Assembly: GCF_014700075.1 (NCBI RefSeq)
Contig: NZ_JACXBU010000007.1
Location: 62,001 to 126,000, forward strand
From: Pseudomonas sp. JM0905a
GTDB lineage: Bacteria; Pseudomonadota; Gammaproteobacteria; Pseudomonadales; Pseudomonadaceae
Length of the DNA stretch: 64,000 nt
Direction of reading: 5' to 3'
The notes under the pieces are model-generated. The model saw nothing but the letters and a program-made list of their open reading frames with translations. It had not been told where the DNA came from and did no database searches. How positions within the stretch are numbered: position 1 is the stretch's first letter; each line of letters starts with the position of its first letter. The position numbers and the translations under genes are program-made. This document shows, one piece after another, positions 26,741-34,926 of this stretch.

Positions 26741-26970
26741 CTGCCCCCGCTCCCCCAGCCGACCAGCCCCTCCCCCATCACATCCCGCACCCGGTCTATG
26801 CTTTCTGGCGCGTTCTCCAAAGCGTTGGCAGCCTGCCGAAAGAAGTGGCACAGGCACACAAGGAGTTGGCACGGACAACAAGCTCCCCGCCGACCGCCAG
26901 CGGCAGACTAGGACTGCAGATTTCTGCCCTGCACCCGCAACAAAGTCCAATAATTCAGGGAGCCGCCCCA

Positions 26971-28125
26971 ATGCGAATAACCAGGATCCTCGCCCAATCA
27001 ACGCTGGCCCTGGGCGTCTCGCTCATCGGCCTCGGCAACGCCAGTGCCGAGCTGCCGGCCGATATAGGCATCGGCCAGACCACCTTGCCCTTCCCGCCGG
27101 AACCGCACCGCGCGTACATCGTCGACGTTGAGTTCGAGAGCTTCGTCGCCGGTCGCGTGACGGTGGTCGACCCCGAGAAGAAGAAAATGCTCGGCATGGT
27201 GCCCACCGGCTTCGCCGCGCCCTCTACCCTGAGCCGCGACGGCAAGACGCTGTTCACCGCCGACCTGTTCTACTCCCGTGGAACCCGTGGCACCCGCACC
27301 GACGTGCTGACCGCGTGGGACACCAGCACCCTGTCCCCCTCCTATGAGGTGCTGATCCCCACCAAGCGCGCCGAGGCGCTGACCCAGCGTTACTCCCTGG
27401 GCACCAGCACCGATGACCGCTTCGTCTACGTCTACAACTTCACCCCGTCCACTTCGGTGACCGTGGTCGACATCAAGGCAAAGGCGGTGGCCGGCGAAAT
27501 CGCCATCCCCGGTTGCGTGCTGAACTACCCGGTGGGCAAGCGTTCCTTCGCCTCCCTGTGTGGCGACGGCAGCGTGCAGCTGGTGACGCTGAACGACGCA
27601 GGCAAGGAAGTCTCCCGCACCCACACCGCTTTCTTCGACCCCAACGCCGAAAAGCTGGTGGAGCGCGCCTACAACGTGGGTGACATCTACTACTTCGTCA
27701 CCACCACCGGCACCGTGCGCGGCGTGGACTTCTCCGGCAAGCAGCCGAAGGTCCTCGAATCCTGGGAGCTGGTGACCGACACCGCCGAGAAGAAAGCTGG
27801 CTGGGCACCTGGCGGCTGGCAGCTGATCACCGTGGCGCCCAAGCTGAACCGTCTGTATGTGCTGATGCATGACGCCCATGAGGCGATGAAGTGGGAAGAC
27901 CCGAGCCCGATCGTCTGGGTCTACGACCTCAAGACGCACAAGCGCATCGGTACCCTGGAAGCACCGAACCCGATCTGGAGCCTGCAAGCCACCAGCGACG
28001 AGAACCCCCTGCTGCTGGGCACCAACATCGCCGGCGGCCTGGAAGTATTCGACCTGAAGAGCGGCAAGCACACCGGCACCATGGAACGCATCCAGAAGAC
28101 CGCAACCCAGGTCCTGAGCCACTGA
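26971..28125 (+). CDS. aauB: Amine dehydrogenase heavy (alpha/B) chain, TTQ type
   Basis: 384 residues. The signal peptide (about 1-26, ending GNASA) is followed by a seven-bladed beta-propeller typical of the methylamine/aromatic amine dehydrogenase large subunit (AYIVDVEFESFVAGRVTVVD, FTADLFYSRGTRGTRTDVL, YVLMHDAHEAMKWEDPSP). The heavy chain forms the alpha2beta2 periplasmic enzyme with the TTQ-bearing small chain encoded at 29311. I start at ATG 26971 after AGGGAG. It opens the tightly packed order B-E-D-A-cytochrome c. Residue spacing in the small chain favours aromatic rather than methyl-amine dehydrogenase. Confidence 0.92.
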   Translation: MRITRILAQSTLALGVSLIGLGNASAELPADIGIGQTTLPFPPEPHRAYIVDVEFESFVAGRVTVVDPEKKKMLGMVPTGFAAPSTLSRDGKTLFTADLFYSRGTRGTRTDVLTAWDTSTLSPSYEVLIPTKRAEALTQRYSLGTSTDDRFVYVYNFTPSTSVTVVDIKAKAVAGEIAIPGCVLNYPVGKRSFASLCGDGSVQLVTLNDAGKEVSRTHTAFFDPNAEKLVERAYNVGDIYYFVTTTGTVRGVDFSGKQPKVLESWELVTDTAEKKAGWAPGGWQLITVAPKLNRLYVLMHDAHEAMKWEDPSPIVWVYDLKTHKRIGTLEAPNPIWSLQATSDENPLLLGTNIAGGLEVFDLKSGKHTGTMERIQKTATQVLSH

Positions 28126-28137
28126 CGAGGTGCAGCC

Positions 28138-28677
28138 ATGCAGCTTGATCCCATATTCATCATCGCCGCCGCCCTCGCGGTTGCGGTGATCCTGGCCAGC
28201 GCGGCGACCCACAAGCTGCGTGCGCCGGCGCGCTTCGCCAACCAGGTGGAGGATTACCAGTTGCTGCCACGCGGCCTGGTGCGCCCGGTGTCGCGTCTCG
28301 TGCCCTTCATCGAAGTGGCCGTGGCCTTCGCCCTGCTGGTGCCCGCCAGCCGTCACGCAGCAGCACTGGCCGCCGCCGCGCTGCTGGCCGGTTACGCCGG
28401 GGCCATCGCCATCAACCTGTGGCGTGGCCGCCGTGACATCGACTGCGGCTGCGCAGGCCCTGAACAGGCCCAGCCGATCCGCCCGGTGCTGCTGGCCCGC
28501 AACGCCGTACTGGTGAGCCTGGCGCTGGTCGCCAGCATCGCCCCCCACAGCCGCGAGCTGGGCGCGTTCGACATCTTCGTCGTGATCGCCTCCAGCGCCG
28601 CGACCCTGCTCCTGTATGCCGCTGCGGATGGCCTGATGGCCAACGCTCCCCGTCTGCTCAAACTCATTGGAAGGTGA
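28138..28677 (+). CDS. mauE: MauE-family membrane protein for amine dehydrogenase maturation
   Basis: 179 residues with about four to five hydrophobic helices, inner membrane. The MauE signature is seen in SAATHKLRAPARFANQVEDY and in the loop CGCAGP (DIDCGCAGPEQ), whose cysteines are thought to take part in disulfide handling. MauE and MauD are needed for formation of the six disulfides of the small subunit. It follows the heavy-chain gene by 12 bases. Confidence 0.9.
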   Translation: MQLDPIFIIAAALAVAVILASAATHKLRAPARFANQVEDYQLLPRGLVRPVSRLVPFIEVAVAFALLVPASRHAAALAAAALLAGYAGAIAINLWRGRRDIDCGCAGPEQAQPIRPVLLARNAVLVSLALVASIAPHSRELGAFDIFVVIASSAATLLLYAAADGLMANAPRLLKLIGR

Positions 28678-28680
28678 AAT

Positions 28681-29292
28681 ATGGAAGCCCTTATCGTTTC
28701 CAACGTCCTGCTCTGGTGCCTCTTGATCGCTCTGGCCTTCGCCGTCATGGGCCTGGTGCGTCAGATTGGCGTACTCCACGGCCGCCTGGCCCCGGCCGGC
28801 GCGCTGATGGTCGACAAAGGCGTGTCCGTCAACGAACCCGCCCCGAAAGTCACCGCTGCCGACCGTAACGGCCGTCCGGTGAACTTCGGCTACGCCGGCG
28901 AGAAAGCCCAACTGCTGTTCTTCCTCTCGCCTACCTGCCCGATCTGCAAATCCCTGCTGCCGGCCATCAAGTCCATCGCCAAGGACCAGGCCGACCGACT
29001 CGACGTGATCTACGTCAGCGACGGCGACATGGACGCCCAGCAGGCTCTGATCACCGAGCACAAGCTGGAAGACGCCACCTACGTGGTCGGCCCGGAAGTG
29101 GGCATGACCTACCAGATCGGCAAGCTCCCCTACGCAGCGCTGATCGACAACGCCGGTGTGCTGCGCTCCAAGGGCCTGGTGAACTCCCGCGAGCACCTGG
29201 ACAGCCTGTTCGAGGCCGAGCACCTGGGCAGCGCGACCCTGCAGCAGTACCTGCACAACCACTCGCATTCCCACGGCGCACATAACCACTAA
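28681..29292 (+). CDS. mauD: MauD-family thioredoxin-like maturation protein
   Basis: 203 residues. An N-terminal membrane anchor (about 5-26) is followed by a periplasmic thioredoxin-like domain with the CPIC redox motif (SPTCPICKSLLPAIKSI) and a cis-Pro segment (GKLPYAALID). MauD supports disulfide formation in the TTQ-bearing small subunit. The C-terminus is a His-rich tail with seven His in the last sixteen residues (from YLHNHS to the end), which could bind metal. It starts three bases after the mauE stop. Confidence 0.92.
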   Translation: MEALIVSNVLLWCLLIALAFAVMGLVRQIGVLHGRLAPAGALMVDKGVSVNEPAPKVTAADRNGRPVNFGYAGEKAQLLFFLSPTCPICKSLLPAIKSIAKDQADRLDVIYVSDGDMDAQQALITEHKLEDATYVVGPEVGMTYQIGKLPYAALIDNAGVLRSKGLVNSREHLDSLFEAEHLGSATLQQYLHNHSHSHGAHNH

Positions 29293-29310
29293 CAAGGAAG
29301 GGAGCACCCA

Positions 29311-29832
29311 ATGAAACTGCTAGACCGTCTGTTCGAACGCTCCACGCGCCACGTCGCCGACACCACCTCGCGGCGCAAACTCCTTGGCCGCATCGGCTCC
29401 CTGATGGTGGCCGGCGCCGCCCTGCCGGTGCTGCTGCCCATCGACCGCACCGGCAAGGCCCTGGCCGCCGACAAGCCGATGGCCGGCGACCCGGGTGATC
29501 CCAACAGCTGCGACTACTGGCGTTACTGCTCCGTCGACGGTTTCCTGTGCAGCTGCTGCGGCGGCTCGGTGACCTCCTGCCCGCCCGGCACCGAGGCCTC
29601 CCAGGTGACCTGGATCGGCACCTGCCGCAACCCGGCCGACAACAAGGACTACATCATTTCCTACAACGACTGCTGCGGTAAGCACAGCTGCGCCCAGTGC
29701 GCCTGTACCCGCAACGACAGCGAGGAACCGGCGTACCGTCCGTTCAACAACAACGACGTCAACTGGTGCCTGGCGGCCAAGTCGCACATTTACCACTGCA
29801 CCGTTTCCATCATCCGCGGCGTCGCGATCTGA
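29311..29832 (+). CDS. aauA: Amine dehydrogenase light (beta/A) chain bearing the TTQ cofactor
   Basis: 173 residues. A long twin-arginine signal (SRRKLLGRIG around residues 20-29) precedes a cysteine-packed mature domain. The two Trp that form TTQ fit Trp101 (VTWIGTC) and Trp152 (VNWCLA), 51 apart as in known enzymes. Asp120 (YND) and Thr164 (HCT) sit where the catalytic Asp and Thr of aromatic amine dehydrogenase sit (19 and 63 after the first Trp). In methylamine dehydrogenase I recall the Thr at 65, so aromatic amine dehydrogenase is favoured. It oxidises primary amines to aldehydes and ammonia in the periplasm. Confidence 0.93.
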   Translation: MKLLDRLFERSTRHVADTTSRRKLLGRIGSLMVAGAALPVLLPIDRTGKALAADKPMAGDPGDPNSCDYWRYCSVDGFLCSCCGGSVTSCPPGTEASQVTWIGTCRNPADNKDYIISYNDCCGKHSCAQCACTRNDSEEPAYRPFNNNDVNWCLAAKSHIYHCTVSIIRGVAI

Positions 29833-29849
29833 CCCGCCGGAGGGCTGCC

Positions 29850-30377
29850 ATGCGTTACCTGTTGATTGCCGGACTGATGTGCGCAATGGCGGCCCCGCTG
29901 GCCATGGCGCGCGCCATTCCGGACCCGAACCAGAAGCACGCCCCGGGTAACGAAGCGCCGCAAACGCCTATCTCCCAGGCCGGCTACAGCACCCCGGTGA
30001 ACTACCAGCTGCAATGCGCTGGCTGCCACCTGGGCGACGGTACCGGCTCCAAGGCCAACGACACGCCAAAGATGAAAGGCTTCGTCGGCAACTTCCTCAA
30101 AGTGGAAGGCGGTCGTGAGTTCCTGGTGCGCGTGCCGGGCATGTCCCAGTCGGCGCTGAACAATGCCCAGCTGGCTGACCTGATCAACTGGATGATGCGC
30201 AAGGACGGCATTGCCGGCGGCAGCGTGCCGGACGACTACAAGCCCTACACCGAGGAAGAAGTCGCCAGGATCCGCAGCGTCACCCTGCTCAACCTGCCGG
30301 ACACCCGCGCAGGCCTGATCAGGCAGATGCGCGAAAAAGGCATCGCCATCGACGATGGCATGGACAACGCCTACTGA
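29850..30377 (+). CDS. Periplasmic mono-haem c-type cytochrome of the amine dehydrogenase operon
   Basis: 175 residues starting at ATG 29850 after CGGAGGG. The signal peptide ends near residue 21 (LAMARA). One haem-binding CAGCH motif lies in the mature N-terminus, with possible axial methionines in KMKGF and VPGMSQ. It is the last gene of the operon and is followed by a strong terminator. In the Alcaligenes aromatic amine dehydrogenase cluster a mono-haem cytochrome is likewise encoded nearby. It may carry electrons or help build TTQ. It is not MauG, which has two haem motifs. Confidence 0.85.
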   Translation: MRYLLIAGLMCAMAAPLAMARAIPDPNQKHAPGNEAPQTPISQAGYSTPVNYQLQCAGCHLGDGTGSKANDTPKMKGFVGNFLKVEGGREFLVRVPGMSQSALNNAQLADLINWMMRKDGIAGGSVPDDYKPYTEEEVARIRSVTLLNLPDTRAGLIRQMREKGIAIDDGMDNAY

Positions 30378-30399
30378 GTTTTAAGCTGGACGGCTTGTG

Positions 30400-30425
30400 G
30401 CCCGCCTTTATGGCGGGCTTTTTTT
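30400..30425 (+). terminator. Rho-independent terminator of the amine dehydrogenase operon
   Basis: The stem GCCCGCC-TTTAT-GGCGGGC is followed by a seven-base T-run, 22 bases after the cytochrome stop. Confidence 0.92.
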
Positions 30426-30502
30426 GGCGTACGGGAAAGGGCTGCGCCTCGGCTGACGCAGGCCCGGGTCCGAAGCTTCGATTAATCCTTCGACCGGATG
30501 GC

Positions 30503-31396
30503 TCAACTGCCGGGCTTACTGACCAAGAACTCCGAAAGATGATTCAGGACTGCTGCTTCCACAGTCCCCTGATCATCGCCCTCGCTGAATACAGCACAGC
30601 TTGCAAAGTTGCCCGCGTGAGCACAGCGATAGACCGCGACTGTGCTGCCCGGTCCGCTACCCGTGTGTCCGCAAAGTGTCAGACCGTCGCTCACTGCGCC
30701 AATCATCAGGCCAAGGCCATATCCAGGAGCGGTCCAGAGCCTGCCAGGCATTGGCCCCCCTAGGACGCGCGCCGTCTGCATCTCCTGAAGCAATGAATGA
30801 GGGAGCAGTTGCCCGCCCAACAACCGATCCAGCAGCAAGGCCGCGTCCGAAAGCGTGCCAAGCAGCAAGCCGTGATAGACCCAGCCCGGATCGTAACCGG
30901 ACATTGCTCCCCGACAGACACTGCCCAGGTGGTCGCCTGACCTTGCGAACGATACATGCGGCACGGCAAGAGGCGCCAGGACACGTTCCTTCAACGCCTC
31001 CTGCAGCGAAAGGCCGGTCAGACGCTCAATAAGTTGCGCCACGAACAGGTACCCCACATTGGAATATCGCCATTGGGTTCCGGGTGCATAACGCAGTCTG
31101 GAGGTGTCAAGCCGACTCAACATTTCCTCAGCCGGCCAGGGCATATCACCGCGAGCAACGGCTGCATGGTATTCAGCCAGCTCGCCGTAGTCCGCCAACC
31201 CTGCCTGATGGCGCAGCAATTGCCGCAAGGAGAAAGCGCTTTCCGGAAGCGTTTCATCAAGCCCGATCAGGCCGTCACGCACCAATGACAAGGCGGCAGC
31301 CGACAACACGGTCTTGGTGAAACTCCACCAGGGCACCACTGCATCAGGCTGCGTGGGCGATAGCGGGTCGCCATTCGATGCGACGGAAAAAAGCAT
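30503..31396 (-). CDS. Serine hydrolase of the beta-lactamase (class C-like) family
   Basis: 297 residues. The active-site SxxK is in WSFTKTVLSAA (about residues 24-34), followed by HQAGLADYGE, the YxN motif in WRYSNVGYLF and a HTGSG triad in place of KTG. It has no obvious signal peptide, unlike true AmpC enzymes, so it is probably a cytosolic esterase/peptidase-like member rather than an antibiotic resistance enzyme. It is convergent with the amine dehydrogenase operon and has no partner genes. Confidence 0.83.
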   Translation of the reverse strand: MLFSVASNGDPLSPTQPDAVVPWWSFTKTVLSAAALSLVRDGLIGLDETLPESAFSLRQLLRHQAGLADYGELAEYHAAVARGDMPWPAEEMLSRLDTSRLRYAPGTQWRYSNVGYLFVAQLIERLTGLSLQEALKERVLAPLAVPHVSFARSGDHLGSVCRGAMSGYDPGWVYHGLLLGTLSDAALLLDRLLGGQLLPHSLLQEMQTARVLGGPMPGRLWTAPGYGLGLMIGAVSDGLTLCGHTGSGPGSTVAVYRCAHAGNFASCAVFSEGDDQGTVEAAVLNHLSEFLVSKPGS

Positions 31397-31532
31397 TGAT
31401 AAATATCCTTATTCGGTAGGCAGCGAGAAATTACGCCGGATTTAGCTGCGATCGGGGGGCCATCCGGGCCGGCGTTTCGATAGGGAAGTGGCTTTGCCCC
31501 TGATTGCAGGGCTCAGAGCACGAGCAGCGAAA

Positions 31533-31760
31533 ATGTCTGAAGGCCAGTTACCCGGGAGCTGCCATTTACAGTTGCTGTCCATCTGCCTGGGCGCACTTTC
31601 CGGCTTTGCGGTGCTTGCCGCGGTCGACTATCCGGCAATGGTGCGTGCCGCAGGCGTTATCAACCCGATGCGGCTGCGCCAAGCGCATCTGGACTGGGTC
31701 ATCATGGGGACGGTAATGGCTGTCATCGCACTGGCCGACACAGGCGCTCGCCGCGTCGGC
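31533..31760 (+). pseudogene. Truncated membrane-protein gene fragment
   Basis: The frame from ATG 31533 reads about 75 residues with two hydrophobic helices (LLSICLGALSGFAVLAAVDY; DWVIMGTVMAVIALA) and the segment RLRQAHLDW. The frame then runs on without coding character into the antisense of the malate dehydrogenase gene. It looks like the 5' part of a small multi-helix membrane protein gene cut off by the junction with mdh. I do not recognise the family. Confidence 0.35.
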
Positions 31761-31908
31761 CGGGGAACGCACATGGCCCGGCGATCAGGCCGAGGACAGG
31801 TGTGCAAGCGATGCACTGTGAACCTCTGGGCGCGTGGACTAGACCTCAGTTACACCGCTTCCCGGGACTCGATCCCCCTTGCGCCCCAAACGCCCTCATG
31901 CCACTCGT

Positions 31909-32838
31909 TCACAATGCCTTCATTTCAGCAATGTCACGTGCCACCTGATCTGCAGAGTGGTCGAACATCGCCTGCTCCTGCGCATCCAGAGGCAACTCGA
32001 TCACCCGCACAATCCCCTCATCCGCCAACACACAGGGGACACCCATGGCAATGTCTGTTCGCCCGTACTCGCCCTCGAGAATCGCGACCGTTGGCAAAAT
32101 GCGGTTTCGCCCATTGGCGATGGCATCCACCATCTCTGCAATCGCCACGCCCGGTGCGTCGCAGGCGCTCCCCACCTTCTTCAGGCCCAGGATCTCGCCG
32201 CCACCCTTACGTGTGCGCTCCACAATCCGCTCTATCTGCTCACTGGACAGGAAGTGAGACAACGGCACCGAACCGACCGCACAGTAACGCATCAGCGGCA
32301 CCATGCTATCGCCATGACCTCCCAGCACCAGCGCCGTGATATCCCGAGCGGAAAACCCTGTCTCCTCGGCGATGAAACACTTCATGCGCGCTGTATCCAG
32401 CACCCCCGCCTGCCCGAACACCTTGTCGCGTCCCAACCCACTGAGTGACCAGGCCCGATAGGTCAGCACGTCGACCGGGTTCGACACCACCAACACCGTC
32501 GCCGCCGGAGCATGAAGATTTATATCCCGCATGATGCCGTCGAGAATGGGCAGATTGATGCTCAATACATCCTGACGCGACTGACCAGGCTTGCGGGGCA
32601 CACCCGCCGTAATCACTACCAGGTCGGAATCCTGCAGCAATTCGGCTTTGGACCCGCCGTAAACGCGGGTGTCAGAACCTGACTCAACTGCCGCCTGCCA
32701 GACGTCCAGCGCCTTGCCCTGTGCCAACTCACCCTGCACATCGATCATCACCAACTCACGACAGAACTCTTCCCGGGCGATGATCTGAGCCGCCGCCTCG
32801 CCCACAATGCCCACACCCACAATTGATAGCTTGTTCAC
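31909..32838 (-). CDS. mdh: LDH-type malate dehydrogenase
   Basis: 309 residues of the lactate/malate dehydrogenase superfamily. The NAD-binding GVGIVG motif is at the N-terminus, VSNPVDVLTY near residue 120, and the catalytic His in LGGHGDSMVPL. The substrate loop reads GVPRKPGQSR, with Arg rather than Gln at the specificity position, favouring malate over lactate. I start at GTG 32838, preceded by GGAGG; the longer open frame upstream reads as non-coding. It is monocistronic, and downstream lies a truncated gene fragment. Oxaloacetate/malate interconversion is the likely reaction. Confidence 0.88.
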   Translation of the reverse strand: MNKLSIVGVGIVGEAAAQIIAREEFCRELVMIDVQGELAQGKALDVWQAAVESGSDTRVYGGSKAELLQDSDLVVITAGVPRKPGQSRQDVLSINLPILDGIMRDINLHAPAATVLVVSNPVDVLTYRAWSLSGLGRDKVFGQAGVLDTARMKCFIAEETGFSARDITALVLGGHGDSMVPLMRYCAVGSVPLSHFLSSEQIERIVERTRKGGGEILGLKKVGSACDAPGVAIAEMVDAIANGRNRILPTVAILEGEYGRTDIAMGVPCVLADEGIVRVIELPLDAQEQAMFDHSADQVARDIAEMKAL

Positions 32839-33156
32839 CTCGCACCTCCGCGCGGCGCGCGCCACCAGCAACACGCCCACCCCTGCAGAGAAGTATTGCC
32901 CGCGACTGCAAAAAGGCCACCCGAAGGTGGCTGCAACCGTCGCTAATAGGCAGTCCTGGCCCCAGGACATCTGCCCTGCCGATTGCGGCCATTCGAGACC
33001 GGTAGCTTCCGGCCAAAAGCAGCCGCTGGGGAGACGTGCCGCCAATGCCTTTTATTGCCCTAAACGAACGCCTCCGCCATTAGCACGTAAATTTCATCGG
33101 AGCAAGGGAAAATCTCAGCCGTCTCGTACAATACTTATTACAAAATGAGACGCATG

Positions 33157-33186
33157 CTCCAGCTTCCAAATATAAGAAAGCTGGAG
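33157..33186 (+). promoter_or_regulatory. 5' leader hairpin that masks the ribosome-binding site of the esterase gene
   Basis: Nine perfect base pairs, CTCCAGCTT (33157-33165) with AAGCTGGAG (33178-33186), close a 12-base AT-rich loop. The right arm contains GGAG (33183-33186), the ribosome-binding site for ATG 33193, so folding would block translation. This is the geometry of an RNA thermometer or other translational switch. A -10-like TACAAT lies near 33127-33132. Confidence 0.5.
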
Positions 33187-33192
33187 AACCAG

Positions 33193-34863
33193 ATGACCAT
33201 TAGAAAGATGGCGACTCTTGGATTGGTGCTGGCTGGTATGGGGGCAAGCACCGCCCTGATGGCCAATGCTGAGTGCGAGCTGTGTACGCAGGTGGAAACC
33301 GGTGTCGTCAAAGGTCACACCGAAGGTGAAGTTGTTTCTTTCAAGGGAATTCCTTATGCCGCCGCCCCGGTCGGCGAGCTACGTTTCCGTGCACCTCAAC
33401 GCGCGACCGCCTGGAGCGGTGTGCTGGATGCGGCCAGCTACAAGTCCACTTGCCCGCAAGTGAAGGATCCGCTCGAAGAATATCCATTCCCCGGTCGAGT
33501 CGTTAGCACTCCTGCTGGTAAAGCTGAGATCTACGAAAGCGAAGATTGCCTTCATCTGAACGTCTGGACTCCAGCAGCGGACGGCAAGAAACGTCCGATC
33601 ATGGTGTATATCCCGGGAGGCGCTTTCATTGTTGGCAACGGCTCTTCTGACTTCTACAACGGCAGCCGACTAGCAAGCCACGATGTCGTTGTTGTCACCC
33701 TGAACTACCGTGTTGGCCTGTTCGGTTTCATGGAGCTAGGCGGCGTAGATCCCAAATACGCGGGCAGCGGCAACAACGGACTGCGTGACCAGATCGCCGC
33801 TATCGAATGGGTGAAGCGCAACGCTGCTGCCTTCGGCGGTGACCCTGATAACGTCACCGTCTTTGGTGAGTCGGCTGGTGGTGCTTCCGTAACCGCCCTG
33901 ATGTCGATTAGAGATCCTGAAAAGCTGTACAAGAGAGCCATCGTACAGAGCGGCAATACCAACCTGATCCACACCAAAGAGTTTGCGCTGAGCTCTGGTC
34001 AGGAGATCGCGAAGATCGCGAACTTTAGAACCGTCGACGACGCTCTGAAGGCCTCCTCTCAAGAGCTGCTGATGGCGCAGGAGAAGGTGTTTGCAGAATC
34101 TGAGCTCGGTGACCTGCTATTCGCTCCGTTCGCTGACGGCCAGCTGATCATTGGGACCCCGAACGACCTGATCCGCAGCGGCAACGCCAAGGCGATTGAC
34201 ATCATGGTTGGGGCCACCCAGAACGAGCTGAACTACTGGAACATGTATGACAGCCAGCTTCGTAACCCCTTCGTGGAAGAGACTGACGCAGGCCCGGCAT
34301 CTCCACTCATTCCAGGTGAATACCGCGCTGATCTGGAAAAGCGTTTGGGCAAGACCTTGGATGAAGCCTACCGCAAGAGCCTCGGCACCTCTGATCACGT
34401 TGTCATTCGTTCTGCCCAGAACGATGACTTCAGCATGATCCAACCCGCCACTATGTTGGCCGAGCGCCAATCCGCAATTAACCCCAACGTTTACCTGTAT
34501 CGCTTCCGTTGGGACGTGCCCAAGCAGTACCTGCCAAAAGGACAGCCAGACCTGGGCTCGGTGCATGCGCTGGAGATCCCGTTCATGTTCGGCACGCTTG
34601 ATCTGGCGTGGGTGCCGGGTGGCGAGGCGGTCGAGAAAGAGAAGCGTGACGTGGAAGCGGCTCTGGCTAAGCAAATGATGTCCGCGTGGACAAACTTTGC
34701 CAAAACTGGAAGCCCGAATGGCGCAGGCGTTCCTCACTGGCCTCAGTACGACAAGATCAAGCGCCAGACCATGGTCTGGGATGAGAAGTCAGCTGCTGAA
34801 TCCGACCCGGAATCGGATCGCCGCCAAATCTGGACGAACGAAGAGTTCGGCTCCCTCCTGTGA
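33193..34863 (+). CDS. Exported type-B carboxylesterase (alpha/beta hydrolase)
   Basis: 556 residues. A signal peptide (about 1-26, LGLVLAGMGASTALMANA) is followed by a carboxylesterase/lipase type B domain: GIPYAAAPVGELRF, EDCLHLNVWTP, the nucleophile Ser in FGESAGGAS, an acid residue region GATQNELNYW, and the His in GSVHALEIPFMFG. It probably hydrolyses esters in the periplasm or outside the cell. I start at ATG 33193 with GGAG six bases upstream. Codon use looks less GC-biased than in flanking genes. It is followed by a TorF-type porin gene and an AraC regulator, which may form one uptake-and-hydrolysis unit. Confidence 0.9.
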   Translation: MTIRKMATLGLVLAGMGASTALMANAECELCTQVETGVVKGHTEGEVVSFKGIPYAAAPVGELRFRAPQRATAWSGVLDAASYKSTCPQVKDPLEEYPFPGRVVSTPAGKAEIYESEDCLHLNVWTPAADGKKRPIMVYIPGGAFIVGNGSSDFYNGSRLASHDVVVVTLNYRVGLFGFMELGGVDPKYAGSGNNGLRDQIAAIEWVKRNAAAFGGDPDNVTVFGESAGGASVTALMSIRDPEKLYKRAIVQSGNTNLIHTKEFALSSGQEIAKIANFRTVDDALKASSQELLMAQEKVFAESELGDLLFAPFADGQLIIGTPNDLIRSGNAKAIDIMVGATQNELNYWNMYDSQLRNPFVEETDAGPASPLIPGEYRADLEKRLGKTLDEAYRKSLGTSDHVVIRSAQNDDFSMIQPATMLAERQSAINPNVYLYRFRWDVPKQYLPKGQPDLGSVHALEIPFMFGTLDLAWVPGGEAVEKEKRDVEAALAKQMMSAWTNFAKTGSPNGAGVPHWPQYDKIKRQTMVWDEKSAAESDPESDRRQIWTNEEFGSLL

Positions 34864-34872
34864 CATGAAGTT

Positions 34873-34894
34873 GCCCCGCCGCTAACTGCGGGGC
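34873..34894 (+). terminator. Weak hairpin after the esterase gene
   Basis: The stem GCCCCGC-N8-GCGGGGC lies just after the esterase stop but lacks a T-run. It may stabilise the 3' end or attenuate transcription into the downstream porin gene rather than stop it. Confidence 0.4.
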
Positions 34895-34926
34895 CTATCT
34901 AACAAGAACAAAAAGGCACCACAACA

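Noticed and set aside
26840-26875. Sigma54-like TGGCACG and TGGCACA blocks upstream of the amine dehydrogenase operon
   Set aside because: Neither block has a GC dinucleotide at the required ten-base spacing, so they do not make a -24/-12 element.
29850-30377. MauG at the end of the amine dehydrogenase operon
   Set aside because: Only one CxxCH motif is present and the protein is half the length of MauG.
30503-31396. AmpC-type antibiotic resistance gene
   Set aside because: The SxxK and YxN motifs are present, but there is no signal peptide and HTG replaces KTG, so an esterase-like serine hydrolase is more likely.
31909-33045. A longer malate dehydrogenase starting at 33045
   Set aside because: The extra 69 codons lack coding character, whereas GTG 32838 has GGAGG upstream and gives the NAD-binding motif at the expected distance.
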